Below are positions 35,808 to 47,179 of a stretch of DNA of 64,000 nucleotides, one piece after another. The stretch is from Epiperipatus broadwayi (Eukaryota > Onychophora > Udeonychophora > Euonychophora > Peripatidae), in assembly GCA_028023455.1 (NCBI GenBank), contig JAQFVV010000002.1, positions 30,945,725 to 31,009,724 on the forward strand, written 5' to 3'. How positions within the stretch are numbered: position 1 is the stretch's first letter; the number at the start of each line of letters is the position of its first letter. The position numbers were made by a program, and so were the translations under genes. Under the pieces are notes generated by a model. It was not told where the DNA came from and ran no database searches. It worked only from the letters and a program-made list of their open reading frames with translations.

Positions 35808-38529
35808 TGTACCGGTCAAAAACAGTATGCTCACTTAACAAGGTTCCAAATCCTAAGCAAAAGTACCTCGAATCCGATCATGCTCGAGATACACAGGTCT
35901 TGAACAATCCTGAATTCTAACCTATTTGCCTATTCTTCGAATCTCTGACCCAATGAACAACAATTCTGATGACACAGTAAAATTACCTTAAATCCGTGCC
36001 CATAAGCAGAGCGGTAGAGCATAAGATCAGAATGATGATGATGATCGAGGACGGAGTAGCCCAGTTATTACATTATCAGAGTTATTTATTAATGCTAAGC
36101 TCTTAGCTAAAGAAAATAATTCTAAATATTAACTAGAAACTAATAATTCAACACAAACCAGGATTAACACGAAAGTATATATATTTAATAAATGCAGAAA
36201 ACGCATATATATGTTACAAAATTGTTTCACGCTTGGAGTTAATATGCCAAAATGTGGATGTACAAAATAATCTACAAGATCGGAACAGACTCGGATTACA
36301 GAAAGATACACGATAATTTAACGTTAATCATTTTTACAAATAAATATGAATTTACGGTCTCAATCATTGATTTACAATCTTGAAATCATTATATATGTTT
36401 GATAGGCATTGTTTGGACCTAGCGTCTTTTGAATAAATATACATAAAAAACAAACAATGCGTATTATTTACGAGAATAAATTATACAAATTGATTTACGT
36501 CTCTGGGAATCGATAAAGCTTTTTCTTCTAAAGGAAAGCAGTTTAAATCAATGGACTAAAAGTATTTTTACAAAATGAAACATTGTTTTTAACACATCAT
36601 TGCGACTTACTCAAGGTTAGGCGGACGGTGATTAAATTAAAGACAAAAGTAACGGTACTAGCATACATTAACGGAATCTGACCTTCATGGCGATTGTGGA
36701 TATTTTATCATTTAAAGGAATACTTGGAACAAACTTAAAGTGGATATATCCGCGCATTTCTGGCGGAACGATATCAAAGTAGAGGCTGGGAATGAGACCC
36801 CAGATCATTTTGTACGGCTATCCGCAGCACATAATCCTCTTAAACTTTATAATTTAACAGAGAGCGTTGTCTCTGGTTAAGAAGGACGGGAGCTTCATGC
36901 TTTCGATGTCCCCAATAATAAAACAATCAAGAAAATGGAAAGATAAAATATCAGAAAGAAAATGTATGCCAGCAACATTACTGGACATGAATATGAATTT
37001 TATAATATAATTTCCAAACTTGGAAAATTGTCTAAACTCTTGCGCAATAATCTGTTTCCAATTCTGAGTCATTTAACCGATCATAATGCATAATAACGTT
37101 ACTATTTACAATATTATTAAACTAACAACATTTATATTTAAAGAATCGATTCCCAAATACGTATTAACTGGTAGGATTTTCCCTTCAGGCACCAGCAAAA
37201 AGGAATGAATTAATTATATGAAAGTTGAAAGTTCACGATCTTTTTTAAAATAGAAAATTAAATCAAAATTCCTCCACAGAAAAATTTTTAATTTACTTTA
37301 AGAATCATGAATTTAAAATGAAACCAAATTCGCGAGCAATTGCTATTTAATATAAACAAAACTTTATTGATAAGTTTTTAAAGAAAGCCCACCCTTTTCC
37401 AAATAAAACAATTCTTTTCCCCTTGACTCGCGAACTTAGCGATTTTGACATATTAAAGAAAATAAATCATATCTGTACATTAAACAAATACATAAAATCT
37501 TAATGGAATTGCACACATTTATATATATATAATTTGATTCAGCGTGAAAGGTAAGTTAAAATACATGATATTAATAAAAGATTACTGAGAGAGAGTTTAA
37601 AAGCAAAATTAGCAGAACATCATAACGGATCTATGAATTAATTTGGCTACAAATTATAAATCACCTGTGAATGTTCGTATCAAGGCAGCTCTAAATTACA
37701 GGATTTTACCGAATATCTCAGCATAGCGGTAGGCAGGACGGTTGGCAATTCTATGTCATTTCATATGGCCAGTCAGATGGAAGTTTGACGGCTGGTAGAC
37801 AGTCCTCCGAGAGGAAAGAGAGGTGGACGGCTCCGCTACTCACGCCCCATTTGCTGAACTTGTGTTGGCTTCTTAAAAGTAATTCTCAATTCTAAAAACT
37901 GACAGTAAACTCCAAAGTAAAATTCAAAGTCTAAGTCCCTCTTTTGTTCACTGGTTCCTTTTATAACCTTTTCAATACTGCCCAGAATTCAATTTCACAC
38001 CCCCCCTTATCTCTGTAATCCTTTTAAAAACAACCTTTAATTAGTAAAATATTTTCAATAGATAAGGCTTGAAATATCTCTTTTAGCTATTTTGAAAGAT
38101 TTTCAAACTGATAACCGATTTGATTTTCGATTGTAATTAAGATTTATAAGTTTTAATTATAGACAACGATGTGACCAGTGATAAAGATAATTTCAATATT
38201 TCAAGCCTTCCCCATTTTTCTTTGTTGTTACATTAAATACACACAGATATAAAAATAATTATAAATGTATTTTCAAGCAATAAAATTATTGCTTTAGTCA
38301 AAATATATATACGCATCACTCAAACTACTGTTTCATTTTTACTAAACAAAGATTAATTTCACTAATCTTTAGAATGATTCGGCATACAGTGTGTGAGTGA
38401 ATAGCATATATTTATAGCAGGGTCTAAATTGCGGATATTTATAGCAGGGTCTAAATTGCGGACCCCTAGGAGGTTAATGTAGATGGTGACACATGAAGCA
38501 TCGATGATGATTAGACATCGATTGGTTCA
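35808..38529 (-). repeat. 5' LTR of the Ty3/gypsy element
   Basis: Uninterrupted LTR copy of 2,722 bp, TG...CA on the plus strand, nearly identical to 25588-25960 plus 28213-30560. The long R-U5 region after the TATA box (37957-37965) makes this LTR much longer than typical Ty3/gypsy LTRs. Confidence 0.95.
37957..37965 (-). promoter_or_regulatory. TATA box in the 5' LTR
   Basis: Minus-strand TATAAAAGG, the likely core promoter of the element's genomic RNA. Confidence 0.65.
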
Positions 38530-38533
38530 TTAT

Positions 38534-39172
38534 GTTGTGGTTGTTGGGGGAATAGAGGTTGGATTAACTCTTTAACTTGCCTATGAAATGCTTATTGTTT
38601 TTGAAATCTATGGTTTTAAAATCAGAAAGTTGAACTTAATGTTTAAAGCCTTCATAAATGTATGCAACAGGAAATTTCACTTTCTACTCCTGTCATAGCC
38701 TTTAAATAATGGGCTAGTCCAGATCTCATCTAGATCGGATTGAGCATTCATTGCCTCACACTAATGCGTATACAAATAGATAAAGCATAGTCAGTGGAAA
38801 AAGTAGGCCAATAGGAATGATGCTCACTGAATTCAAATGTTTTCATTGGGGATGGAGATCTGGTAATAAATAGCAAAGCATTTTGCAAATAGGGTCAGAA
38901 AACTACTGTCTCGGAGCTCAAAAACAATTCTATGTTTTTCAGGCAATAACTGTTAAGGAGAAAGGTTGATGCAGTGAGGATGTCCACTTTCAGGACTGGA
39001 AATTGCTAGAACCATACAGTGGCATGAGGCAAGCTGTCGTAGTACAGCCGGAAGCGCCACTAGAGCTACTCCTGAGGCAAGTTGTCACAATTCAGCTAGA
39101 AGTGGCAGAAAACATATAAGGGTATAGTCCCTTTTTTCATACTTCAACCTAGAAATAGAAGATATACTTCAC
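38534..39172. other. Intronic sequence, no feature
   Basis: Not recognised as repeat or coding. A GAGGCAAG(C/T)TGTC motif occurs twice, at 39026 and 39073. Confidence 0.45.
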
Positions 39173-39256
39173 CATTAGTGGCAAGAAGTGTTATAATCGC
39201 TGTATTTAATAGTGAAATTATTACATACAGTGATTATATTACTTCTTGCTACTAAA
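39173..39256. repeat. Small palindrome at the LINE 5' edge
   Basis: TTAGTGGCAAGAAGTGTTAT is mirrored by ATATTACTTCTTGCTACTAA, with inner arms ATCGCTGTATTTAAT/ATTACATACAGTGAT. It directly precedes the RTE fragment. Confidence 0.65.
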
Positions 39257-39258
39257 TT

Positions 39259-40711
39259 AAATGGGACATTATTGGACTTTGTGAAGTTAGAAGCAAAGAT
39301 GAAGAGACAATTGATTTAAAAAGTAGATATGTACTCTACTATAAAGGCACAAATATTGGAAATACAAGTGAAGTAGGATTCATTATAAATAAAAAATGGA
39401 AGAGCAACATTGTGGATATTGATGGTGTATTGGACAGAGTGGGAAGATTAGTTATACAACTTAATAGCATGTATCAAATGCAGATGATTCAGGTTTATGT
39501 CTCAACAAGTTCTCATAGTGATGAAGTAGTAGAAGATTTTTATATGGATGTACAAAAGGCTTTTGATCAGAGTAAACAACATTTTAAAATTGTTATGGAA
39601 GACTTTAATGCTAGAATTGGTAAACAAATGAAAGATGAAAGTGTTGTAGATAATTTTGGTTATGGTAATAGAAATGAGAGAGGACATAGACTTGTGGAGT
39701 TTGTAGAAAAAGAAAAACTTTATATTATGAATTCTTTTTTTGAGAAAAATGTTAAAATGAAATGAACATGGAAGCATCCAAATGAAGGTACAGCAGAATT
39801 GGATTATATTTTGACTAACAGGAAATACATATTTCAAGATTGTAATGTTCTTAATAAATTTAACACAGGAAGTGATCATCGATTAGTAAGGTGTAAGATA
39901 CATGTTAATGTAAAACTAGAGAGACAAAAATTAAGAAAAACTATATTTACAGTTGATATTCCTAATCTTCAGAAACATTCTAATGAATTTAAATTAGAAG
40001 TTACAAATCGGTTTCAAGTATTAGTAGATTTTGAACATGATTCAGCTTTGAATGAAATTAATATGAAAATAACTGATACACTTTTATAAACTGCAACAAA
40101 GATAACTGGTAGAAAAAAGTAGCAATTCACTAATAAAATTTCTCCCGAGACTAGAGAATTTCTGAAGAAAAGAAGGAATATGAAGATATACAAAAATGAT
40201 GCATTAAAAAGGATTGAATATCTCGAATTTCGTAAAATGGTGCAGAAAAGAATTGAATATGATATAAGAAAATATAACTGTGAACTAGCAAGGAAAGCTG
40301 TAGAAGGGAATAAAAGTCTCAAGAGTGTAAAACAACATTTGATATTGGTAGGAAATTTATATCTGCAATAAGAAAAAAAGGTGGAATTATTACTAAAAAG
40401 AGAGATGACATCATGAAATGGATAGAAGACTTTTATCAATAATTATATAGTAATAAAGAATAAGTACCTCCTATATCTATTACATCTTCTGAATTGCCCA
40501 GAATTTTAAATGAAGAAGTGAGACATGCAATTAAATTTATGAAGAAAGGAAAGGCTCCAGGTAATGATGGAATTATAATTGATATATTAAAAGAAGCAGG
40601 TGAAGAAATAGAATTTTTTTTAGCAAAGTTATATACCAAATGTCTAAATGATAAAGATGTACCAGATGATTGGAATAATGCAGTATTAATATTAATATTT
40701 AAAAAAGACTT
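39259..40711 (+). mobile_element. RTE-type LINE, endonuclease and N-terminal RT part (broken)
   Basis: Conceptual translation shows an exonuclease/endonuclease/phosphatase domain: WDIIGLCEVRSK (catalytic Glu), IQVYVSTSSHSDE, EDFNARIG and SDHRL. A linker follows, then the start of the reverse transcriptase (FMKKGKAPGNDGI, then VPDDWNNAVLILIFKK). There are in-frame stops at about 39763, 40087, 40120 and 40369, and a frameshift near 40370, so it is a pseudogene. It ends abruptly at about 40711, before the catalytic RT motifs. Loss of the 3' part is unusual, because LINE copies are normally truncated at the 5' end. The matching C-terminal part of the same family appears at 42362 on the same strand, beyond the TDP1 exon. 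Confidence 0.88.
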
Positions 40712-41534
40712 TGAGAGGTATCACTTTGTTGGGGTGAAGCTTGCACTTTTTGTTGCCACAAAATGAGATATTTACATTTTACTGCATCATGCAAATGCTT
40801 CAGAACTTACAGATAAAAAGCCTATCTGTTACAAACTAAATCTGAGAGAAAAATGCCGTTTGCATAAAAAAAAATCAGCATTGTTTTGACTTTGCACTTC
40901 ACTTGCTACCTTTTTAGTAATGAAGTGAATTTAACACTTCAATTAAATCCCTTATAAATTTGTGTGTTTACAAGATTAGCTTGTTTGTAATCTGTTTCAC
41001 GCATTCCAACTGTTTTCTCTTCTATTTTCTGTAAACAGAAACATAATTTCACATTGTTCGAACTTTTCAGTCATTATAAATATCGCCAAATGTGTGAACG
41101 CACATTACAAATGAATGTCCTACATTGTATAATGATTTCATGTGTAAATGTCATTTTGCAGATTGATCAGAAGGATTGCTGCAAGAAGTATACAACCGTA
41201 GAAGTACATACTACAACAGGTGCGTAAACCCGAGAGTTATTTCAGTTATTTTGCCCCCCCCCCAATATATCTTGGGATGTAAATAGAAATAGTGTCATTT
41301 GGGATTTATTTAGCCATCTTTCAAAGACAAACATACTGAAAAGTGATATAACAGGGTTTAATTAATTTGTCAAAACCAGAAATTGCATATAAAATGTTGG
41401 AAAATGCGGTATTTAATTATAATATTAATATTTATGTATATTTTATTTTTATACAGAATCAAAACTAACTATATATTTAAACACTCTCTCTATATATATG
41501 TATGCATAGAGATTTTTTTTTCTGCTCTTTATAG
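40712..41534. other. Intronic sequence between LINE fragment and exon
   Basis: No repeat recognised apart from a C9 run near 41255. The last 60 bp lead into the TDP1 splice acceptor (TTTTTTTTCTGCTCTTTATAG). Confidence 0.5.
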
Positions 41535-41637
41535 TGCTAATCTTTCCAAAGCTGCATGGGGAGCCATGGAAAAAGATGGCCACCAATTAATGATTCGGTC
41601 ATATGAGTTGGGAGTTCTTTTCTTACCTCAACATTTT
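41535..41637 (+). CDS. TDP1: TDP1 internal exon (catalytic Asn)
   Basis: Directly continues the exon at 8126-8233. Its first base completes the Ser codon, then Ala-Asn-Leu-Ser-Lys-Ala-Ala-Trp-Gly follows. The Asn corresponds to human Asn516, the third residue of the second HKN triad. The rest reads [10 protein letters not shown], highly conserved in TDP1. The exon follows a pyrimidine-rich acceptor ending TTTATAG and ends at Phe before a GTAAGT donor, leaving phase 0. Length 103 nt. The C-terminal exon or exons (about 60 residues in the human protein) were not found to the right. The intron between the two exons is 33,301 bp. The exon lies between two pieces of one LINE family. Confidence 0.95.
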
Positions 41638-41751
41638 GTAAGTGTTTAAAATGTATTAAAAATACTATTAATGATTACAATAATTTATTAATTTAATAAA
41701 ATCAATAATAATCATTTCACTATGTTTTTTATTTTATTTATAAATATGGTC

Positions 41752-41814
41752 TAGCTGCCTTCCAAGCAGCTGGTCCGGGTTCGCTTCCAGGTCAATGCTT
41801 TGACACATACAAAA
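41752..41814 (+). mobile_element. tRNA-derived SINE, 5'-truncated copy
   Basis: Only the 3' half is present: CTTCCAAGCAGC arm, GGGTTCGCTTCC B box, AATGCTTTGACACATAC end and A-rich tail. Confidence 0.75.
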
Positions 41815-42100
41815 AAGAAATTCTTTAACTCACTTTTTCTTTTCAAATCTTGTTTTTTTTTTTTTTAATGAATCATTTTTATATGTGATATTTATGGAAA
41901 TTCTTTATAAACTTACATTTGTATATATATATATTTCGGAATAAACATGTAAAAAAATGTTCATAAAATAAAAATCCTAGATCTGAAAAGAAAAAGTGTG
42001 TTAAAAAATTTGTTTCGTAGTTTCTAATAATTTATTAAACGTATTTTTTTGCAGTTAATTTTTAAAAAGCATTCTTATAATTTAAACAATACTTGCAAAA

Positions 42101-42200
42101 TTGGTTGGTGGTCGAGAACTCAGCGACAACCGCTTTACAAGCAGTTGTCCCGCGTTAGCGGGTTCGCTTCCCGGCTGATGCTGTGACACTTGAGAAAAAA
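42101..42200 (+). mobile_element. tRNA-derived SINE, copy 6
   Basis: GGTGGTCGAGAACTCAGCGAC, CTTTACAAGC, GCGGGTTCGCTTCCC and GATGCTGTGACACTTGAG followed by 11 A. No clear target duplication. Confidence 0.82.
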
Positions 42201-42361
42201 AAAAATTTAATATGATTTTTTGATTTATTAGTAATAATACTTTTTTGATTATAGTCAGATCATAATAAGCCAATTTTAATATTTTTATAATTAAAAAATG
42301 TTAAATATTTGTGAATTGGTAAAAAGTTATCCTAATAATTAATAATTAATAGATTATTAAT

Positions 42362-42918
42362 ACAGATGGAAACATAATAGAGGAAATTAATCATAGAATT
42401 AAACTTGGTTGGAGTGCTTTTGGTAGAAATAACTTGATATTAAAAGGAAATATGCCTATGTGTTTGAAAAGAAAGGTTTTTAACAAATGTGTTTTACTAG
42501 TTCTTACTTATGGATCTGAGACTTGGACACTTAATAGAAGATCAGTACAGAGACTTCAGACCACTCAAAGAAGTATGGAGAGATGTATGTTGGGAGTAAC
42601 AAGAAGAGATCGAAAACGCAATGTATGGGTAAGAGAACAAACAGGTGTTACTGACCTCATTGAAAAAATTAAAAGATTGAAGTGGAGTTGGGCTGGACAT
42701 ATTGCTAGAAGAGATGATAATAGATTGACAATTGAAATTTTAAACTGGATTCCAAGAGATTGTAAAAGACCCAAAAGGAGACCACATGTAAGATGGATGG
42801 ATGAAATAAGAAAATGTGTAGGGGTGATGTGGAGAAGAGAAGCTAAAGATCGGAGAAGATGGATTAAACTTGGAGAGACCTTCATCCTGCAGTGGATTGA
42901 TAATGGTTGATAATGATG
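42362..42918 (+). mobile_element. RTE-type LINE, RT C-terminal part and 3' end
   Basis: Open from 42362 to the stop at 42908-42910. It encodes the C-terminal region of an RTE reverse transcriptase: LTYGSETWTL, QRSMERCMLGVTRRDR, LKWSWAGHIARRDDNR, RPHVRWMDEIR, ending FILQWIDNG. A TGATAATGATGAC tail follows, as expected for the family 3' end. No stop is present in about 180 codons, so it is less decayed than the 5' piece at 39259-40711. It has no endonuclease and no YxDD region. Confidence 0.9.
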
Positions 42919-43469
42919 ACAAACATTAGCATCAAACTTTGAAGATTTAATGGCGAGCTGGGTCTCACGTTTCAACATGCCTACAATCCGATTTTGAATT
43001 TGGGTCAAGTAAACAGACTCAGAATTTTTTTGTTTTGTTTACATATAGACAGTTCATTGCCAAGCCAGATAACCATTCAATATTTGGTTATTAAATGGAT
43101 ATCTAGCTATTATTAATTAAAGAGCAAAATAAGGATGGAAATAGCTCTAATCCGCTCTCTATCCAGCAATTGGGAGATGCAATGAGTACTATTTTTTTCG
43201 CTGTTCTTTTAGAGTCCGCTTGAAAAACTTGCTTTCCACTGACCTTTTAATTAAAGGTTTGTTTTATTTGAACTTCCTTAATAATTATTAATTATTACAA
43301 TTAGCACTGCTAAAACATCGCCATATATTTTTTTAATTTTGCAGTGGGTGTGAATGTTTTTTGTCCCCCCTCAATGTATTAGACAAATTTCTTGCTTATT
43401 AATTTTCATTTAATATTAGAGCTTGTTGATATAATTTTTTGTTATCATAATTCTCGATAACTAACTTTA
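42919..43469. other. Intronic sequence, no feature
   Basis: Nothing recognised. Confidence 0.45.
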
Positions 43470-43555
43470 ATAAATGAAGTAGGCAACTAATATGAAACTA
43501 GCATTTTTTATTAACCTATTTACAAAATCTAGCATAAAATACATTCTTATATAAT

Positions 43556-43912
43556 CATCATCATCAACCATTATTAATCCACTGCAGGATGAAGGTCTCT
43601 CCAAGTGCAATCCATCTTCTCCGATCTTTAGCTTCTGCCCTCCACACAGTCTTATTTCATCCATCCATCTCACACGTGGTCTCTTTCTGGGTCTTTTACA
43701 ATTTCTTGGAATCCAGTTTAATATTTCAATTGCCCATCTACTATCATCTCTTCTAGCAATATGTCCAGCCCAACTCCATTTCAGTCTTAATTTTTTCAAT
43801 GAGGTCAGTTTGTTCTCTTACCCATATATTGCATTTTCGATCTCTTCTTGTTACTTCCAACATGCATCTTTCCATACTTCTTTGAGTGGTCTGAAGTCTC
43901 TGTATTGCTCTT
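43556..43912 (-). mobile_element. 5'-truncated RTE LINE with 13-bp target duplication
   Basis: Minus-strand 3' end of the same RTE family (QRLQTTQRSMERCMLEVTRR, WAGHIARRDDSRW, RPRVRWMDEIR) ending in GATGATGAT. It is flanked by ATTCTTATATAAT at 43543-43555 and 43913-43925. The related LTR at 47866-47890 is uninterrupted at the same place, giving a paralogous empty site. Confidence 0.93.
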
Positions 43913-44707
43913 ATTCTTATATAATACAATAAATTATATAGGATATAAAACGCTTTGTGGCACAAATAATAATAAGATCAGATATTACTGAAAAAAATTC
44001 CCAGGTCTACGGATTCACTCTTTTGATGAAAATGTACTTGGGTTGGAATTTGTATACTAAAATATGCTGCTCTCCTTTATATACTGTTCTATATTCACTT
44101 AGCATGTCTTTTTACTTTTGGGGTAACTATTGCATTTTTCAGTTGAATTAATGTTATAATTATTCTTTCTCTGTAAAGAGAGGATTATCCTTTTTTTTTT
44201 TTAAAAAAAAAAAAAAATCTATTCATTATAATTATTGTTCAAAATCTGTTTTTAGTAGATTAAAACAGTAACCCTTTTTCTATTACTAAAATTTTCTATG
44301 TTTGAATCTTAATTACTTTTAAAAATCAATTTAAACTGGATTTTTTTTTCTTTTTTGTTTTTTTCTTCAAACATAGTTGATTTTTACATTAACCTTAACT
44401 ACTGACATAGTTTTCTAAATACTTTGATTTTTTTCTTTTCTCCTTTTGCTTCTCTGGTTTTCTGGTTAAGCATATCTGCTTGATCAGTTTCCTCTTCTGA
44501 AGATTCATCAATGTTCATTCAGTGACTTCTTTTTCTTGGTTTCTATAATTTTTGCTTTAGGAATTTTATTTTGGCAAGTGTCATTTATGTGACATCTCTT
44601 TACTTTTACAGTATTATTGGAAATCCAAGCTTCTATTTTTCCCTTAAGCCAGATTTTTTAAAAACTATCCCAAACTCCAACCTTATCATTAATTTTATAT
44701 TTGGATT

Positions 44708-44880
44708 CACTGATTATATATGTGTGTGGGAGATGATGATCTGAACCAACTGATGAATATATATATATATTGGAAATAAAAATTTTTCACTTGTGGGTGG
44801 TCATGTGTATCAGTGTATGAGATAGAGTGGATGGCTGAGGAAGTTTGTAAGTCTGTGTTTAAATCCTTTTTATTACATCT
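44708..44880 (+). repeat. H1 fragment (half unit), copy 6
   Basis: 3' part of an H1 unit in sense orientation. CTGATGA is kept, but stem II and GAAA are deleted and replaced by an (AT)n run. It ends in the GTGTTTAAATCC-type terminus. Confidence 0.65.
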
Positions 44881-44933
44881 AGACTTCAGATATTTAAAAT
44901 ATACTGCTTTTGTTTTTTTATTTGGTAGCAAAA

Positions 44934-45420
44934 AAATATAATAATTTAATTTTAATTCTTCTCACCAATGCTGGAATCTCCAGTGGAGGCTGAGGATGTT
45001 GAAAGAGTGTTAGTGAAACACTGACATGTACAAAGTTTCACATATAACAGCATTCTTAGCTTTATTAAATGTCATTTATAATTACTGGATATGCTTTTCA
45101 GTTAATCCATTTAATTCTGAATAGTAAGGTGGTGCTAATATGTATTACACACACCATTTCTTTAGTTTCTCCTCAAATTTTTTTGAAGTGGAAGCAGTTC
45201 CATTATTTGAAGTAAAACTTCTGAAATCCAATAATAATACAAAATTTTATGAGGCCTTTTATGGGTTGCTTTTCACTAACTGTAAATCAACCCATTTCAA
45301 ATATGCATCTGCAATTATCAATATTATCAATCTCAGACCTCTTAGTCTACATTTTTTTAGTATAATGCTGTTTTGGAGCATGGGCCACACTTTTTAATGT
45401 AATCTTTAATATCTCCATTT
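44934..45420 (-). pseudogene. Integrase remnant of the old Ty3/gypsy element
   Basis: The minus-strand translation with stops reads DAYLKWVDLQLVKS, then SNNGTASTSKKFEEKL, then ILAPPYYSELNGLTEKHIQ, which is the integrase core between the second Asp (here Asn) and the catalytic Glu. Two frame interruptions and internal stops are present. The pattern matches the integrase type common in animal Ty3/gypsy elements. Confidence 0.75.
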
Positions 45421-45778
45421 AATTTTGACAGAACTCTTCTAAGTTTATGGATAGTTGGGCTAGTGTCATCAACCATCATTAATTTTACTAGAGAGGTATT
45501 TATTTTATCTAATTCTGTTGAAAATAAATTTGATAATGCTTATTTCTTTTTGAGTCTTGATATTTTTTACCATGTTAATCTCTACTTCTAATGGCTTAAA
45601 CCATTATTGGATAAATATTTTTTTACTTTTACTATCACATTTTTATTATTTAATTTTCCGGAGACTTTTATCTATCCTATCATTTTGATTTTGCTCCCAT
45701 TCACATCTTTTACTATTATTCTAGGTTGGTATTTATGTGATTTGAATTTAATTTTTTCCCAATCAATATTTGATATTA

Positions 45779-46024
45779 AAACAGGCAAAACTCTCCATAT
45801 AATAGTACCACTCAGTGCCAGCCAGAGTAATCAATGGATGCCAGAAGGTTTGTGCATAAAATCTCTATCTAGTGCTTATTCATCCAATATCCCCAGACTA
45901 GTTTTTAGCTTAGGGATTTTATACACAAGCCTTCTGGCATCTATTGATTACTCTGACCTGCACTGAGTGGCACTACTGTATGGAGAGTTTTGCCTGTTCT
46001 AATAACAGTTATGAGCAAGCATAG
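45779..46024. repeat. H2 palindromic repeat with 13-bp target duplication
   Basis: Compact palindrome starting AAACAGGCAAAACTCTCC, with its inverted partner near 45992-46008. The turn-round lies at the hammerhead position (about 45900), so no full ribozyme remains. It is flanked by ATATTTGATATTA (45766-45778) and ATATTTAATATTA (46025-46037), one mismatch. It splits the protease remnant of the host element. Confidence 0.75.
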
Positions 46025-46203
46025 ATATTTAATATTACAGCAATGTCCAATCCGCTATTGATTTTCAGTTTAATTTTGTCAGAAAGTATATGTTCTGGAA
46101 CTATCAATTGATCAGTCAATCTTTTATTTTTAATTTCATGATGTATTTTAGGAATAATAGCTTATGATTTTAACTTTTCATTTTGTTTTCAAATTTGTTT
46201 TAT

Positions 46204-46245
46204 ACATTTTTTTTTCAAATGGCCTCAATGATTACATTTATTGCA
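46204..46245 (-). pseudogene. Gag zinc-knuckle remnant
   Basis: The minus-strand translation gives C-x2-C-x4-H-x4-C (CNKC...GHLKKKC) with one stop inside. It is preceded by a second Cys/His-rich stretch (46255-46300), as in two-knuckle Gag proteins. Confidence 0.6.
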
Positions 46246-47179
46246 TTATTAATTTTTCCCTTTACATTTGTTGGCCAATGATCAGCTATGTTATTGCAGA
46301 AACAAATTAATTTCTTTGTATTTATATTATTTTAGGACTATTCAAAATTAATTCATGTTTTACTTTCTGAATTTTGTTTTATTTATTGATTAATTTTAGT
46401 CCCTGGAAATTTCTTTAAACTAAATCATAATATATTCCTATCTGGATTACTTCTTTGATGCATTTTTGCCAATAGCTGTTGATGAAACTTGTTTTCAGAT
46501 TATACGTCAAATAAATTGATTAAGAAGTGCCTTTTTCATAAAATCTTTAAAATCACATTACTAAATCCTTGAGAATCAAATTGTAATCAGATAGCTACTC
46601 TTCCTTGTCTTAGTACCTGTTCCTTATCAACATTGTGTTTAGAGGTAGGACTAAAATAGGTATTTAATTTTCCAATCACTTTAACATAGATAAATTCATA
46701 TGATTTGTTTGGATAGAGTGTTATTTTGATAAATCTATGACTTGAGGATTGTCCAAACATAATAAGGCTACTATTTTACATTTAAAATTTTTAATATCAC
46801 TTAGAAAAAAGAAATTTGCTAATTACTCCAAAGAATTGCCATTTGTTGCAAATATTTATATGAAAATTGCCTGTGTTTGTCTGTCCTAACATTTTCAGAT
46901 TTTCGAGTGCTTTAAATTTTTATTTCCTTCCTTTATAAAATGCTCTTTCATCCCAAAACTTTAATTGAATGCTGGTTTTTGTTGACTGTGTCAGTTTTCT
47001 TTGGTTTTAAACTCTCTCTTTCCCCAAAGTTTTGATTGACTATGTCTGTTTTCTTTTCTCTCACTTCAATGTTAGAAAAATTTCCTATTTATTAATTTTT
47101 CTTAAGATGAAAACTTATTGTCTAAATTGTTGTTATAATGACTCTCAATATTTAATCAATGTTCGCAACTTGTATTAAA

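Larger units (their letters stand above)
25588..38529 (-). mobile_element. Young full-length Ty3/gypsy LTR retrotransposon
   Basis: Complete LTR element read on the minus strand. LTRs lie at 25588-30560 (3' LTR, carrying a nested insertion) and 35808-38529 (5' LTR); each is about 2.72 kb and runs TGTACCGG to GGTTCA on the plus strand. The element is flanked by TTAT at 25584-25587 and 38530-38533. By eye the LTRs differ at only a few sites: G29786/T37754, T30271/C38240, C30293/T38262, G30508/A38477, and one C-run length. The insertion is therefore recent. The domain order protease, reverse transcriptase, RNase H, integrase defines Ty3/gypsy. Coding capacity is split over several frames, so this copy may be defective. 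Confidence 0.95.
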
